A DNA stretch of 64,000 bases from Albidovulum sp. (GTDB lineage: Bacteria > Pseudomonadota > Alphaproteobacteria > Rhodobacterales > Rhodobacteraceae): the NCBI GenBank assembly GCA_020637635.1, contig JACKKB010000011.1, forward strand, positions 62,001 through 126,000, in the 5' to 3' direction. A program made the position numbers and the translations under genes. This document shows, in pieces, positions 54,124-61,928 of this stretch (position 1 is the first letter of the stretch; every line of letters starts with the position of its first letter). The notes beneath the pieces are model-generated. The model searched no databases. It was not told where the DNA came from and saw only the letters and a program-made list of their open reading frames with translations.

Positions 54124-55614
54124 ATGACCGAGCTTGCGAGCTTTCCCTTTGACAACAGCTTCGCGCGCGAGATGGAGGGGTTCTACGTCCGCTGGCAGGG
54201 TGCGCGCGTACCCCGACCCGAAGTGCTGCGCCTCAATCGCGATCTCGCCGCCGCGCTCGGGTTCGAACCGTCGGCCCTTGCGGGGGCGGAGGGCGCGGCG
54301 GTCCTCTCCGGTGCGCAGGCGCCGGAGGGCGCGCTGCCCTTGGCGATGGTCTATGCGGGGCATCAGTTCGGAGGCTTTTCGCCACAGCTCGGCGACGGGC
54401 GGGCGCTGCTCGTCGGCGAAATCGTCGATCCGCGCGGGCGGCGAAGCGACCTGCACCTCAAGGGGTCGGGGCGCACGCCCTTTTCGCGCGGTGGCGACGG
54501 CAAGGCGGTTCTCGGGCCGGTGCTGCGCGAATACCTCTTCGGCGAGGCGATGCATGCGATGGGGATTGCCACGACGCGCGCGCTAGCCGTGGTCACCACG
54601 GGCGAGGAGGTCGACAGGAACGGCTATGAACCGGGCGCGGTCCTGGCGCGCGTCGCCGCGTCGCATCTCAGGGTCGGGACATTCCAGTACTTCGCCGCGC
54701 GCGGCGAGACCGACCGGGTTCGTCAGCTTGCCGACTATGCGATCACGCGCCACTATCCCGAGCTTGCCGGGCGCGCGGAGCGCTATCTGGAGCTCTTCCG
54801 GCAGGTGCGCGACGCGCAGGCCGCGCTTGTCGCGCAATGGATGCTCGTGGGATTCGTTCACGGGGTGATGAACACCGACAACACGACGATCTCGGGCGAG
54901 ACGATCGACTACGGTCCCTGTGCCTTCATCGACCGCTACGATCCAAAGGCGGTCTTCAGCTCGATCGACCGCTTCGGGCGCTACGGCTATGGCAACCAGC
55001 CGGCGATCCTGCAGTGGAACCTGGCGCGGTTTGCCGAGACGCTGATCGATCTGGTGGCGCCCGCAGACAGTGCGGCGGGAATTGCGCAGCTCACCGAGGA
55101 ACTGAAGGTCTTCGGCGACACCTACCAGATCGCCTGGCTGGGCGGACTGCGCACCAAGCTCGGGCTTGGTGCCGCGATGCCGGAAGATGAGGATCTGGCC
55201 GAGGCACTCCTGTCCATCGCGGCGGAACAGGAGGTCGACTTCACGCGGCTCTTCCGCGCGCTCGGCGATCTCGTCCGCGGCAAAGCTGCGCCGGCGCGCG
55301 GGCTCTTCCGCGACCCGGCCGCATTCGACGCCTGGGCCGAAGGCTATCGGGCGCGGATTGCGCGGGAAGAGGAACGTGACGGTGGCGATGCCGCGGCGCG
55401 CGCGCAGGCGATGGATCGCGTGAACCCGCTCTATATCCCGCGCAATCACAAGGTCGAAGAGGCTTTGGCGGCGGCGGTGGCCGGCGACATGGGGCTCTTT
55501 GACCGGCTCCTCGATCTCGTCTCGCATCCCTATGCACCACAGGAGGGGGTGGAGAGTTATGCGCTTGGTGCGCCCGAAGGGGCCGCGCCGCATGTCACCT
55601 TTTGCGGCACCTGA
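54124..55614 (+). CDS. selO: Protein adenylyltransferase SelO (YdiU family)
   Basis: The 496-residue pseudokinase-fold enzyme has YAGHQFGGFSPQLGDGRA, the LHLKGSGRTPFSRGGDGKAVL nucleotide loop, the metal-binding HGVMNTDNTTISGETIDYGPCAF region and the RNHKVEEAL end. SelO transfers AMP from ATP to proteins and is linked to redox control. The last residues are FCGT; the cysteine sits where some relatives have selenocysteine. It follows msrB and msrA, which fits a redox role. Confidence 0.95.
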   Translation: MTELASFPFDNSFAREMEGFYVRWQGARVPRPEVLRLNRDLAAALGFEPSALAGAEGAAVLSGAQAPEGALPLAMVYAGHQFGGFSPQLGDGRALLVGEIVDPRGRRSDLHLKGSGRTPFSRGGDGKAVLGPVLREYLFGEAMHAMGIATTRALAVVTTGEEVDRNGYEPGAVLARVAASHLRVGTFQYFAARGETDRVRQLADYAITRHYPELAGRAERYLELFRQVRDAQAALVAQWMLVGFVHGVMNTDNTTISGETIDYGPCAFIDRYDPKAVFSSIDRFGRYGYGNQPAILQWNLARFAETLIDLVAPADSAAGIAQLTEELKVFGDTYQIAWLGGLRTKLGLGAAMPEDEDLAEALLSIAAEQEVDFTRLFRALGDLVRGKAAPARGLFRDPAAFDAWAEGYRARIAREEERDGGDAAARAQAMDRVNPLYIPRNHKVEEALAAAVAGDMGLFDRLLDLVSHPYAPQEGVESYALGAPEGAAPHVTFCGT

Positions 55615-56015
55615 ACGCGCCTGCGCCGCGACGGGGCTGCCCATGAAAGTCATGCCGCCGGCCGAGGGGCACGACCTTCGAGAGGGCATCCCATCCGCAT
55701 GGTCTTCATCGCGCGGGACATCCACGGGGCGCGCATGCGCTCCAAGGATGGGACGCCAAGCTGCGCTCGGTCCGGCTCTGTTCGCGCGACGACGCGATCG
55801 GCACGCCGGCGGTGATGGCGGGGCTCTTCCCCTTGCGCATCGGCGCAGGTCGGCCGGCAGGATCCGGCCGAGGACCGGCAAGGCACCGAGGGGACGTGGG
55901 CCCGCGGCGCAACCTGACAGGAAACTCCCGCGAAACTTCACAGCTAGGCCACGATTTGGCCACAGCCGACCGGCATCCTTGGCTTGCGGGGCGGATATTC
56001 TGACGGAACACTGAG
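55615..56015. other. Intergenic region without recognised genes
   Basis: I find no convincing gene in these 401 bases after selO. Several short open frames exist on both strands but show no family pattern or ribosome-binding site. There may be remnants of an older gene. Nothing regulatory stands out. Confidence 0.5.
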
Positions 56016-56171
56016 ATGAAGATTGCAGAAGCAATTCTTGTCCGCATCCTCCGCAACAAGGCGGAGCGGGATGACGCTTTCGAACGCCGGCTGGAAAACC
56101 TTGGCACCCAGATCACGCAGCGCAGCCGCACGCCGCTGCCCACGCTGTTCGTTCGGGCGCACCACGCGTGA
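56016..56171 (+). CDS. Possible 51-residue small protein
   Basis: An ATG at 56016 opens a 51-residue frame that starts MKIAEAILVRILRNKAERDDAFERRLENLG and ends FVRAHHA. It is basic and amphipathic with helical character. Upstream bases GGAACACTGAG give a weak ribosome-binding site. It converges on mipZ with 27 bases between. No similarity known to me; codon use looks natural for the genome. It may be spurious. Confidence 0.4.
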   Translation: MKIAEAILVRILRNKAERDDAFERRLENLGTQITQRSRTPLPTLFVRAHHA

Positions 56172-56198
56172 GCGACGGCGGGCCGGTCGGGAGACGGG

Positions 56199-57008
56199 TC
56201 AGAAACTGACCGAGACGCCTGGCAACCGCAGTTCGTTCATCAGGTCGCGCACTTCCTGACGCGCGGCCACGTTCGAGATGTTGAGCTTGTCGACGCCGAT
56301 GTCGCGCAGGTCGAGAAGCGTCAGGCCGCGCGGGAAGAGCTCGCGGAAGATCACCCGCTCGGAAAAGCCCGGGGCGACGCGGAAGCCAATCCGCTTGGCG
56401 AGCTGTTCGAGCGCCGCGCCGACCTTGCGCTTGTTGTGCATCTGTTGTGCGCCGAGCCGGTTGCGCAGAACGATCCAGTCGATCGGCTTCAGTCCGGCGC
56501 GGGCCCGCAACTGGCGCGCGTGCCAGACCATCTCCGAATAGATCGACGGGCCGATGACGCGGCTCGTCTCGGGGTCGACGCGCGCGAGAAGGTCAAAATC
56601 GATGAAACTGTCGTTCAGCGGCGTCACCAGCGTGTCGGCCAGCGAATGCGCCACCTGGCTCAGGCGGGTGTGCGAGCCGGGGCAGTCGATGACGATGAAC
56701 TCGACCTCGCGCTCGAGCCCGGCGATGGCGGCAGAGAGGCGCCGGTCATAGACGTTCTCGCCTTGCGCGAGCTTGCTCTGATCGACCTCGGGCAGGTCGC
56801 GGTAGACGGGCGAGGCGAGATCGATCCCCTGCCGGCGGGCGAACGAGAGGCGGTTCTCGACGTAGCGGCCGAAGCTCTTCTGGCGCAGATCGAGATCGAG
56901 CGCACCGACCTTGTGGCCAAGCCGGGCCAGTGCGGTCGCAACATGCATGGAGGTCGTGGACTTGCCCGATCCGCCCTTCTCGTTCCCCATGACAATGATA
57001 TGCGCCAC
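56199..57008 (-). CDS. mipZ: Division-plane positioning ATPase MipZ
   Basis: The 269-residue ParA-type ATPase starts at a GTG (complement of 57008) with GGAGAAAG just upstream. It has the deviant Walker A GNEKGGSGKSTTS, then ALDLDLRQKSFGRYVENR, IDCPGSH, and NRLGAQQMHNKRKVG. These match MipZ of alphaproteobacteria. It binds ParB at the poles and forms a gradient that keeps FtsZ at mid-cell. It follows rpmE on the minus strand. Confidence 0.93.
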   Translation of the reverse strand: MAHIIVMGNEKGGSGKSTTSMHVATALARLGHKVGALDLDLRQKSFGRYVENRLSFARRQGIDLASPVYRDLPEVDQSKLAQGENVYDRRLSAAIAGLEREVEFIVIDCPGSHTRLSQVAHSLADTLVTPLNDSFIDFDLLARVDPETSRVIGPSIYSEMVWHARQLRARAGLKPIDWIVLRNRLGAQQMHNKRKVGAALEQLAKRIGFRVAPGFSERVIFRELFPRGLTLLDLRDIGVDKLNISNVAARQEVRDLMNELRLPGVSVSF

Positions 57009-57101
57009 TATTCTTTCTCCGCATCCGGAATCAAAAGGCGCGCCGTTGCTGGCGCGCCGATACTATATGTTGTGCGCTTTGGCTTGGGAAGCGCAGCGAG
57101 A

Positions 57102-57323
57102 TCAGAATCCGAGACCGGAGTACTTGTTCTTGAACCGCGAGACGCGGCCGCCGGTGTCCATCAGTTTGGCCGAGCCGCCTGTCCAGGCCGGGTGGGCGAG
57201 CGGATCGATGTCGAGCGAGAGCGTATCGCCTTGCTTGCCCCAAGTGGAGCGGGTGCGATAGGTCGACCCGTCGGTCATCTTGATCTCGATCATGTGGTAG
57301 TCGGGATGGATGTCGCTTTTCAT
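57102..57323 (-). CDS. rpmE: 50S ribosomal protein L31
   Basis: The 73-residue protein begins MKSDIHPDYH and contains a TRSTWGK segment, with HPAWTGG and a final basic SRFKNKYSG. It has no CxxC pair, so it is the zinc-independent form seen in alphaproteobacteria. It helps join the ribosomal subunits. It lies 11 bases after rplS and is cotranscribed with it. Confidence 0.95.
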   Translation of the reverse strand: MKSDIHPDYHMIEIKMTDGSTYRTRSTWGKQGDTLSLDIDPLAHPAWTGGSAKLMDTGGRVSRFKNKYSGLGF

Positions 57324-57334
57324 GGCCCGGCTCC

Positions 57335-57706
57335 TTACTCGGCTTTTTCTTTGTAGTTGGTGACTTCGGCGATCCGGGCCGATTTGCCGCGGCGATCGCG
57401 CAGATAGTAGAGCTTGGCGCGACGAACGCGGCCGCGGCGCACGACCTCGATCTGTTCGATGTTGGTCGAATAGAGCGGGAAGACGCGCTCGACGCCCTCG
57501 CCGAACGAAATCTTGCGCACGGTGAACGAGGCGCCGATGCCGCCGCCCTTGCGGCTGATGCAGACACCTTCGTAGTTCTGCACGCGGGTGCGCGTGCCTT
57601 CCGTGACCTTGAAGCCGACACGGAGCGTGTCGCCCGCCTTGAAGTCCGGGATGGACTTGCCGAGCGCGGCGATCTGCTCGGCCTCCAGTTGCGCGATCAG
57701 GTTCAT
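57335..57706 (-). CDS. rplS: 50S ribosomal protein L19
   Basis: The 123-residue protein has the L19 pattern FKAGDTLRVGFKVTEGTRTRVQ, FEGV-like YEGVCISRKGGGIGASFTVRKIS, and GVERVFPLYSTNIEQIEVVRRGRVRRAKLYYLRDRRGKSARI. It sits at the subunit interface. AAGGA lies 7 bases before the ATG. The start is about 215 bases from a good promoter, so the transcript has a long leader that may allow autoregulation. Confidence 0.97.
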   Translation of the reverse strand: MNLIAQLEAEQIAALGKSIPDFKAGDTLRVGFKVTEGTRTRVQNYEGVCISRKGGGIGASFTVRKISFGEGVERVFPLYSTNIEQIEVVRRGRVRRAKLYYLRDRRGKSARIAEVTNYKEKAE

Positions 57707-58160
57707 CGCGTGATCCTTTCCAAATGCTCGCGGTTCCTCCGCGATGGTGTTCGCGCCTCAGAGCTCCGCGTCTTCATCGGGTCCGCCATTCGCGCCCGCC
57801 GGAGGTCAGGTCATCGTTCCTTGCCACCTGTCGCGGCCGGCCGCCCTTGCCGAAGAAAGCGAAGGACATGGGCCAGCAGCCGACAGCCCGGACGACTCGG
57901 ACGAGCCCCGGACGGGCGGGGTATAGTTCTGGGGTGAAGGTGGGTCAAGTGGCGTGTGGCGCAGCGGCAGCCGCGTGTCCGCCTTGCGCCCGCCGCCACC
58001 GATTCTCGGCATGGCGGCAACGGCTGCAAGCACCACGCCAGCCGACGCGAGCGGATTTCCATTGCAAGATTCGAAAACCTGGAGCATGAAATGTGATACT
58101 TTATGTCGCACTCGAATGCAGCGCCACCAGCGGTCAGTTGGCTTGAAGGAGTGACAGGTC
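57707..58160. other. Intergenic region: rplS leader and divergent start of the membrane protein gene
   Basis: The left half is the untranslated leader of rplS; the right half (about 57950-58160) precedes the plus-strand membrane protein. No further gene is visible. Bases 58070-58130 are less GC-rich than the surrounding sequence. Confidence 0.5.
57920..57948 (-). promoter_or_regulatory. Sigma-70-type promoter for rplS-rpmE-mipZ
   Basis: On the minus strand TTGACC (57943-57948) and TATACC (57920-57925) are separated by exactly 17 bases, close to consensus. It points to rplS, about 215 bases away. It shows that rplS is no longer dependent on a trmD transcript in this genome. Confidence 0.7.
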
Positions 58161-58553
58161 ATGGAGATAGATCGGCTTTACATACTGGCCGGTTTCGTTT
58201 GGTTGATCTTCGGCATGGTGTTTGGCGTGTATCTTGGCATCACCGAGCAATTGCAGTTCGCTAATTCACACGCACATGCCAACCTGCTCGGGTTCGTGGT
58301 TCCGGTTCTGTTCGGCTTGATCCACAAGAACTGGCCGGGAATGCGGGCAAGTCGATTGGCTTTCCTGCAATTCGCTCTCTATGAGCTCGGGGCGATCGTC
58401 CTTGTTGCTGGAAAATACGATATCGACAATGGCGGCAACGGCACGCTGGCGCCGCCAGGAGCGGTGCTCGTGGTGCTTGGGACATTGCTGATGGCCTGGC
58501 TTTTCGTCAGGTCCGGGACAGTGCCCGTGGCCGCTCACGCCGGCGGCCGCTGA
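58161..58553 (+). CDS. Small membrane protein, heme-copper-oxidase-I-like
   Basis: The 130-residue protein has four membrane helices and the segment FANSHAHANLLGFVVPVLFGLIHKNWPG. It resembles the HAHLNLLG histidine motif near the start of cbb3-type oxidase subunit I and NnrS-like proteins. It is too short for an oxidase and may bind heme or metal by His. AAGGAGTGACAG gives a fair ribosome-binding site. It overlaps the methyltransferase by one base and shares a plus-strand insertion with it. Confidence 0.65.
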   Translation: MEIDRLYILAGFVWLIFGMVFGVYLGITEQLQFANSHAHANLLGFVVPVLFGLIHKNWPGMRASRLAFLQFALYELGAIVLVAGKYDIDNGGNGTLAPPGAVLVVLGTLLMAWLFVRSGTVPVAAHAGGR

Positions 58554-59377
58554 TGCACTCCCCTGTCCGGAAGCACTACGGTTCGCCGGAAATCGTCGGG
58601 CGCATCCTTGCGGCCGTGCCATGGCCCGACGAGAGTGGCAGTCCTTTGACGGCCGCGTCGCTTTTTCCCTACGATCAGCTACACGGCAGGGCAATTCAGG
58701 CGACGCGGGAACATGCGGCCCGCCTGAATCCCTCCGCAGAGGCGCATCTTCTCGACATCGGATCCGGAGTGGGCGGCCCCGCGCGTTACTTCGCATCGAC
58801 GTACGGCTGCCGTGTCACCGGCATCGACGTGACGCCGGAATTCGTCGCGGCTTCAGGCGAACTGGGGCGCTTGTGCGGACTGGCCGGGCGCGTCGATTTC
58901 CTGGAGGCGGATGCTGCCAAGCTTCCCTTCCCGGCCGAAACGTTCGACCACGCCTATTGCTTCTACGTGGGCATGAACCTGTCGGACACGGCCGCGGTGC
59001 TCAGCGAAGTCTTCCGCGTCCTGAAACCTGGCGCGCGCCTTGTCTGGACGGAAGTCACTGCGCTGACCGGAGAGCCGCATTTCCCGTTGCCCTGGGCACG
59101 GACGGCTGAAGAGAGCCACGTCGGGACGGTGGAGCAACTGACCGCATTGTTCGAAGATGCGGGCTTTGCCCTTCTGGCGATCGAAGATGAGACCGGTTCC
59201 CATGTTGACCTGGCACGGAAAATCGGCGCGTCAGGCCAGGTTCCCACGGCCGCAGAGGATCAAGCCAATCATGTGGTTCTCGGTGCCGATTTCGTCGAGC
59301 GCAGAAAGAACTACATCCGAAGCCTCTCCGAAGGCCTGATCGCCAGCACACTCGTGGTCTCAATGAAACCGGATTGA
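58553..59377 (+). CDS. Class I SAM-dependent methyltransferase
   Basis: The 274-residue enzyme has the SAM motif I LLDIGSGVGGPARYF, then GIDVTPEFVAAS and the post-motif DHAYCFYVGMNLSD. LKPGARLVWTEV is also present. Gene context and the small GIDVTPEFV motif place it with ubiE/gsmT-like small-molecule methyltransferases. The start (TGATG) overlaps the membrane protein. The two genes sit between trmD and rplS, in the opposite direction. Substrate unknown. Confidence 0.85.
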   Translation: MHSPVRKHYGSPEIVGRILAAVPWPDESGSPLTAASLFPYDQLHGRAIQATREHAARLNPSAEAHLLDIGSGVGGPARYFASTYGCRVTGIDVTPEFVAASGELGRLCGLAGRVDFLEADAAKLPFPAETFDHAYCFYVGMNLSDTAAVLSEVFRVLKPGARLVWTEVTALTGEPHFPLPWARTAEESHVGTVEQLTALFEDAGFALLAIEDETGSHVDLARKIGASGQVPTAAEDQANHVVLGADFVERRKNYIRSLSEGLIASTLVVSMKPD

Positions 59378-59552
59378 CCAGAAAGAAGCGGGTTGCCTGT
59401 CGGCCGTGCCATTCAGCCACCGAAGGCTCATTTCAGCGATGATTTCAGGGGGCACGGCACTGCGTCTTTCGGCATGGCCGCATCCGAAAGCCGTCGTTCG
59501 CGTCAGGTGCCCGCATGGCGCGAAAGTCCGACCCGCGGACGTCAAGCCGTGG

Positions 59553-60353
59553 TCATTCCGACCGGGTTCGCCCTTCCCACAGATCCGGCCGCCTTTCCCG
59601 CGTCAGCCGCTCCGCTTCCGCCCGCCGCCACTTCTCGACCTCGGCGTGGTTGCCGGAGGTGAGGACGGCCGGTATCCCACGCCCTTCCCATTCTGCCGGC
59701 CGCGTATAGTGGGGATGCTCCAGAAGTCCTTGGGAATGGCTTTCGTCGTCGGTCGAGCTGGCATTGCCAAGGACGCCGGGCAGAAGCCGGACGGTGGCGT
59801 CGATCATCGCCTGGGCGGCGATCTCGCCGCCGGTCATCACGAAATCGCCGAGGCTTACCTCCTCGACCGCGTAATGGTCCAGCACCCGCTGATCGACGCC
59901 CTCGAAGCGGCCGCAGAGGAGTGTGACACCCTCGGCCGCCGCCCAGCGCCGTGCCATCGGCTGATCGAACTGCGTCCCGCGGGGCGAGAGGTAGACGACG
60001 GGCCATGTTGCCCGGTCCGCAGGCGTGCCGGCGGCGGCCTGATCGAGCGCGGCAGCCACGACATCGGCGCGCAGCACCATGCCGGCGCCGCCGCCTGCGG
60101 GCGTATCGTCGACATTGCGGTGCTTGCCGATACCGAAGGGGCGCAGGTCGATGGTCTCGAGCGACCAGAGCCCCTGGTCGAGCGCCTTGCCGGTGAGCGA
60201 CAGGCCGAGCGTGCCGGGGAAGGCTTCGGGAAAGAGCGTCACGATCCGAGCGGCCCAGGCGCCCTTCACGCGGCCGGGTGCGGCCACGAGATCGCGCGGG
60301 CGAAGCGAGGCGGAGATCGAAAGGCGGCCATGCGACTTCGGTCTATCGGTCAC
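59553..60353 (-). CDS. trmD: tRNA (guanine-37-N1)-methyltransferase
   Basis: The 266-residue SPOUT-fold enzyme starts at a GTG (complement of 60353), overlapping rimM by 11 bases. It has ARIVTLFPEAFPG, then TPAGGGAGMVLRADV, YLSPRGTQFDQ, LLCGRFEGVDQRV and the DFVMTGGEIAA knot. It methylates G37 of several tRNAs to keep reading frame. An N-terminal extension (residues 1-30, VTDRPKSHGRLSI) is as in other Rhodobacterales. Its usual partner rplS is not next to it. Confidence 0.96.
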   Translation of the reverse strand: MTDRPKSHGRLSISASLRPRDLVAAPGRVKGAWAARIVTLFPEAFPGTLGLSLTGKALDQGLWSLETIDLRPFGIGKHRNVDDTPAGGGAGMVLRADVVAAALDQAAAGTPADRATWPVVYLSPRGTQFDQPMARRWAAAEGVTLLCGRFEGVDQRVLDHYAVEEVSLGDFVMTGGEIAAQAMIDATVRLLPGVLGNASSTDDESHSQGLLEHPHYTRPAEWEGRGIPAVLTSGNHAEVEKWRRAEAERLTRERRPDLWEGRTRSE

Positions 60354-60864
60354 CGCGCACCTCGCTTTCCTCGGGCGGGTCGGCGACGATCCGACCGGCG
60401 GCGAGGTCGACGGTCGGAACCACGGCGCGGGTGAAGGGCAGAAGCAGCGGTGCCCGTCGCCCGGGTGCGTGAACCTCCAGAAAGTCGCCGGCGCCATGGT
60501 CGAAGACCGCGCGGACGGTGCCGAGCGGGTTGCCGCCGGTATCGACCACGCAAAGGCCGATCAGGTCGGCGTGGTAGAACTCGTCGTCGGGCAGCGCCGG
60601 CAGGCGGTCGCGATCGGCGAAAAGCTCGGTGCCGCGCAGGGCATCGGCCTCTTCCCTGGTGGCGATCCCCGAGAGGCGCGCGGCAAAGCCGTTCGGGATG
60701 CTGCGGGTGATCCGCAGCGTGAAGCTGCGGCTGCCGTCTTCGGTGAAGAGCGGCGCATAGGCGGCGATCGCCTCGGGCTGGGCGCAGAAGCTCTTCAGCC
60801 GCACCTCACCCTTGACGCCGAAGGCGCCGGCGATGGCGCCCACGCAGATGCGGTCAGTTGCCAT
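60343..60864 (-). CDS. rimM: Ribosome maturation factor RimM
   Basis: The 173-residue protein opens ICVGAIAGAFGVKGEVRLKSF, the RimM start. The PRC-barrel part FYHADLIGLCVVDTGGNPLG and the close LLLPFTRAVVPTVDL with an RIVADPP end follow. It assists 30S maturation near S13/S19. It overlaps trmD and the small membrane protein gene upstream by 11 bases each. Confidence 0.96.
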   Translation of the reverse strand: MATDRICVGAIAGAFGVKGEVRLKSFCAQPEAIAAYAPLFTEDGSRSFTLRITRSIPNGFAARLSGIATREEADALRGTELFADRDRLPALPDDEFYHADLIGLCVVDTGGNPLGTVRAVFDHGAGDFLEVHAPGRRAPLLLPFTRAVVPTVDLAAGRIVADPPEESEVRGDR

Positions 60865-61006
60865 CGGCGGGCTCCGTGCAGTTGGCCGCCGCGGGGGCGG
60901 CGGCCGGATCGTGGCGGATCAGCCGGTCGGTCTTCATGCCAAGCCAGAATGCCCCCACGCAGAGCGAGAGCGTGACGATCCGGCGCAGGAAGAAGCCGAT
61001 CAGCAT
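60854..61006 (-). CDS. 50-residue membrane protein between rpsP and rimM
   Basis: An ATG at the complement of 61006 opens a 50-residue frame: MLIGFFLRRIVTLSLCVG, a membrane helix ending AFWLGMKTDRLIRHD, then a short Ala/Pro tail with one cysteine. Its end overlaps rimM by 11 bases and it starts 13 bases after rpsP. The coupling inside a ribosomal operon supports a real gene. Function unknown. Confidence 0.65.
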   Translation of the reverse strand: MLIGFFLRRIVTLSLCVGAFWLGMKTDRLIRHDPAAAPAAANCTEPADGN

Positions 61007-61019
61007 TGCCGCTCAGGCA

Positions 61020-61451
61020 TCACTCGGACGCGGTCTCTGCGGCGGCAGTTTCGGCGGAAGTCTCGGCGGAAGTCTCGGTGGCGGGCCCGGGGGCGGCAGC
61101 GGCTTCGGCTGCCTTGGCGGACTTCGCAGCCTTCTCCTCGGCGCGTTTCTTCGCCTTGGTGCCCGGTTCGGCCTTCTTCATGTTGGCACGGGTCGGCTTT
61201 TCCCTGACGCCGGCGGCCTCGAGCATGCGGGCGATGCGGTCGGTCGGCTGGGCGCCCTGGGCGATCCAGTGCTGGACGCGCTCCATGTTCATCTTCACGC
61301 GGTCCTCGCTGTCCTTGGGCAGGAGCGGGTTGTAGGTGCCGAGCTTCTCGATGAAGCGGCCGTCGCGCGGCATGCGGCTGTCGGCGGCGACGATCGAGTA
61401 ATACGGGCGCTTCTTGGAGCCCCCGCGGGCGAGCCGGATCTTCATAGCCAT
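61020..61451 (-). CDS. rpsP: 30S ribosomal protein S16
   Basis: The 143-residue protein starts MAMKIRLARGGSKKRPYYSIV. It contains DSRMPRDGRFIEKLGTYNPLL and IAQGAQPTDRIARML, and ends in a Lys/Ala/Glu-rich extension of about 50 residues, longer than E. coli S16 (82). AGGAGA lies 6 bases before the ATG. It assembles early in the 30S subunit. It heads rpsP-rimM-trmD after the chorismate mutase gene. Confidence 0.97.
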   Translation of the reverse strand: MAMKIRLARGGSKKRPYYSIVAADSRMPRDGRFIEKLGTYNPLLPKDSEDRVKMNMERVQHWIAQGAQPTDRIARMLEAAGVREKPTRANMKKAEPGTKAKKRAEEKAAKSAKAAEAAAAPGPATETSAETSAETAAAETASE

Positions 61452-61501
61452 GTCAGTTCTCCTATCTTGGCTTTGCACAGGCGGTGCCTGCTATTCTTCG
61501 G

Positions 61502-61798
61502 TTACTTCTGAAGTCTCTCGTGGTGCCTGATCACCTCGCTGATCACGAAGTTCAGGAATTTGCGGGCGAAGTCGGGGTCGAGATCGGCCTCTTTGGCGAG
61601 GCGCTCGAGCCGGCCGATCTGCTGCGCCTCGCGCGTCGGGTCGGAGGGCGGCAGATCGTGTTCCGCCTTCAGTCGCCCGACCGCCTGGGTGTGCTTGAAA
61701 CGCTCGGCCAGAGTGTAGACGAGGATCGCGTCCAGCCGGTCGATCGAACAGCGGTGGTCTTTCAGGAGCGCTGCGGCGCGCATCGCGGGGTCACTCAT
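61502..61798 (-). CDS. Chorismate mutase, AroQ type
   Basis: The 98-residue all-helical protein shows DRLDAILVYTLAERFKHTQAVGRLKAEHDLPPSDPTREAQQ, the AroQ first helix with its arginine, lysine and the DPTRE loop. It turns chorismate into prephenate for phenylalanine and tyrosine. It lies 50 bases before rpsP, an order common in Rhodobacterales. It is preceded by the GNAT cluster. Confidence 0.93.
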   Translation of the reverse strand: MSDPAMRAAALLKDHRCSIDRLDAILVYTLAERFKHTQAVGRLKAEHDLPPSDPTREAQQIGRLERLAKEADLDPDFARKFLNFVISEVIRHHERLQK

Positions 61799-61928
61799 CA
61801 GGGCCTCCGGCAGGGACTTCGGGGCGGGGAAAGCGGTTCGCAGGGCGGTTCGCCGAGCGGTGGCTGGCGGCGCGGAGGCCGCCGGCGCGGGATCGGGTAT
61901 TTGCGCAACGAAGAAGCGGAAGGGTCAT
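61791..61928 (-). CDS. Possible 45-residue coupled micro-ORF
   Basis: A frame from the complement of 61928 overlaps the GNAT stop (ATGA) and runs 45 residues into the chorismate mutase start. The peptide MTLPLLRCANTRSRAGG is Arg/Ala/Pro-rich and has no family. The overlaps hint at coupling, but the composition looks like non-coding GC-rich sequence. Probably a by-product of tight packing. Confidence 0.2.
   Translation of the reverse strand: MTLPLLRCANTRSRAGGLRAASHRSANRPANRFPRPEVPAGGPDE

Noticed and set aside
55612..55614. Selenocysteine at the C terminus of SelO
   Set aside because: The codon before GT is TGC, an ordinary cysteine; the stop follows normally.
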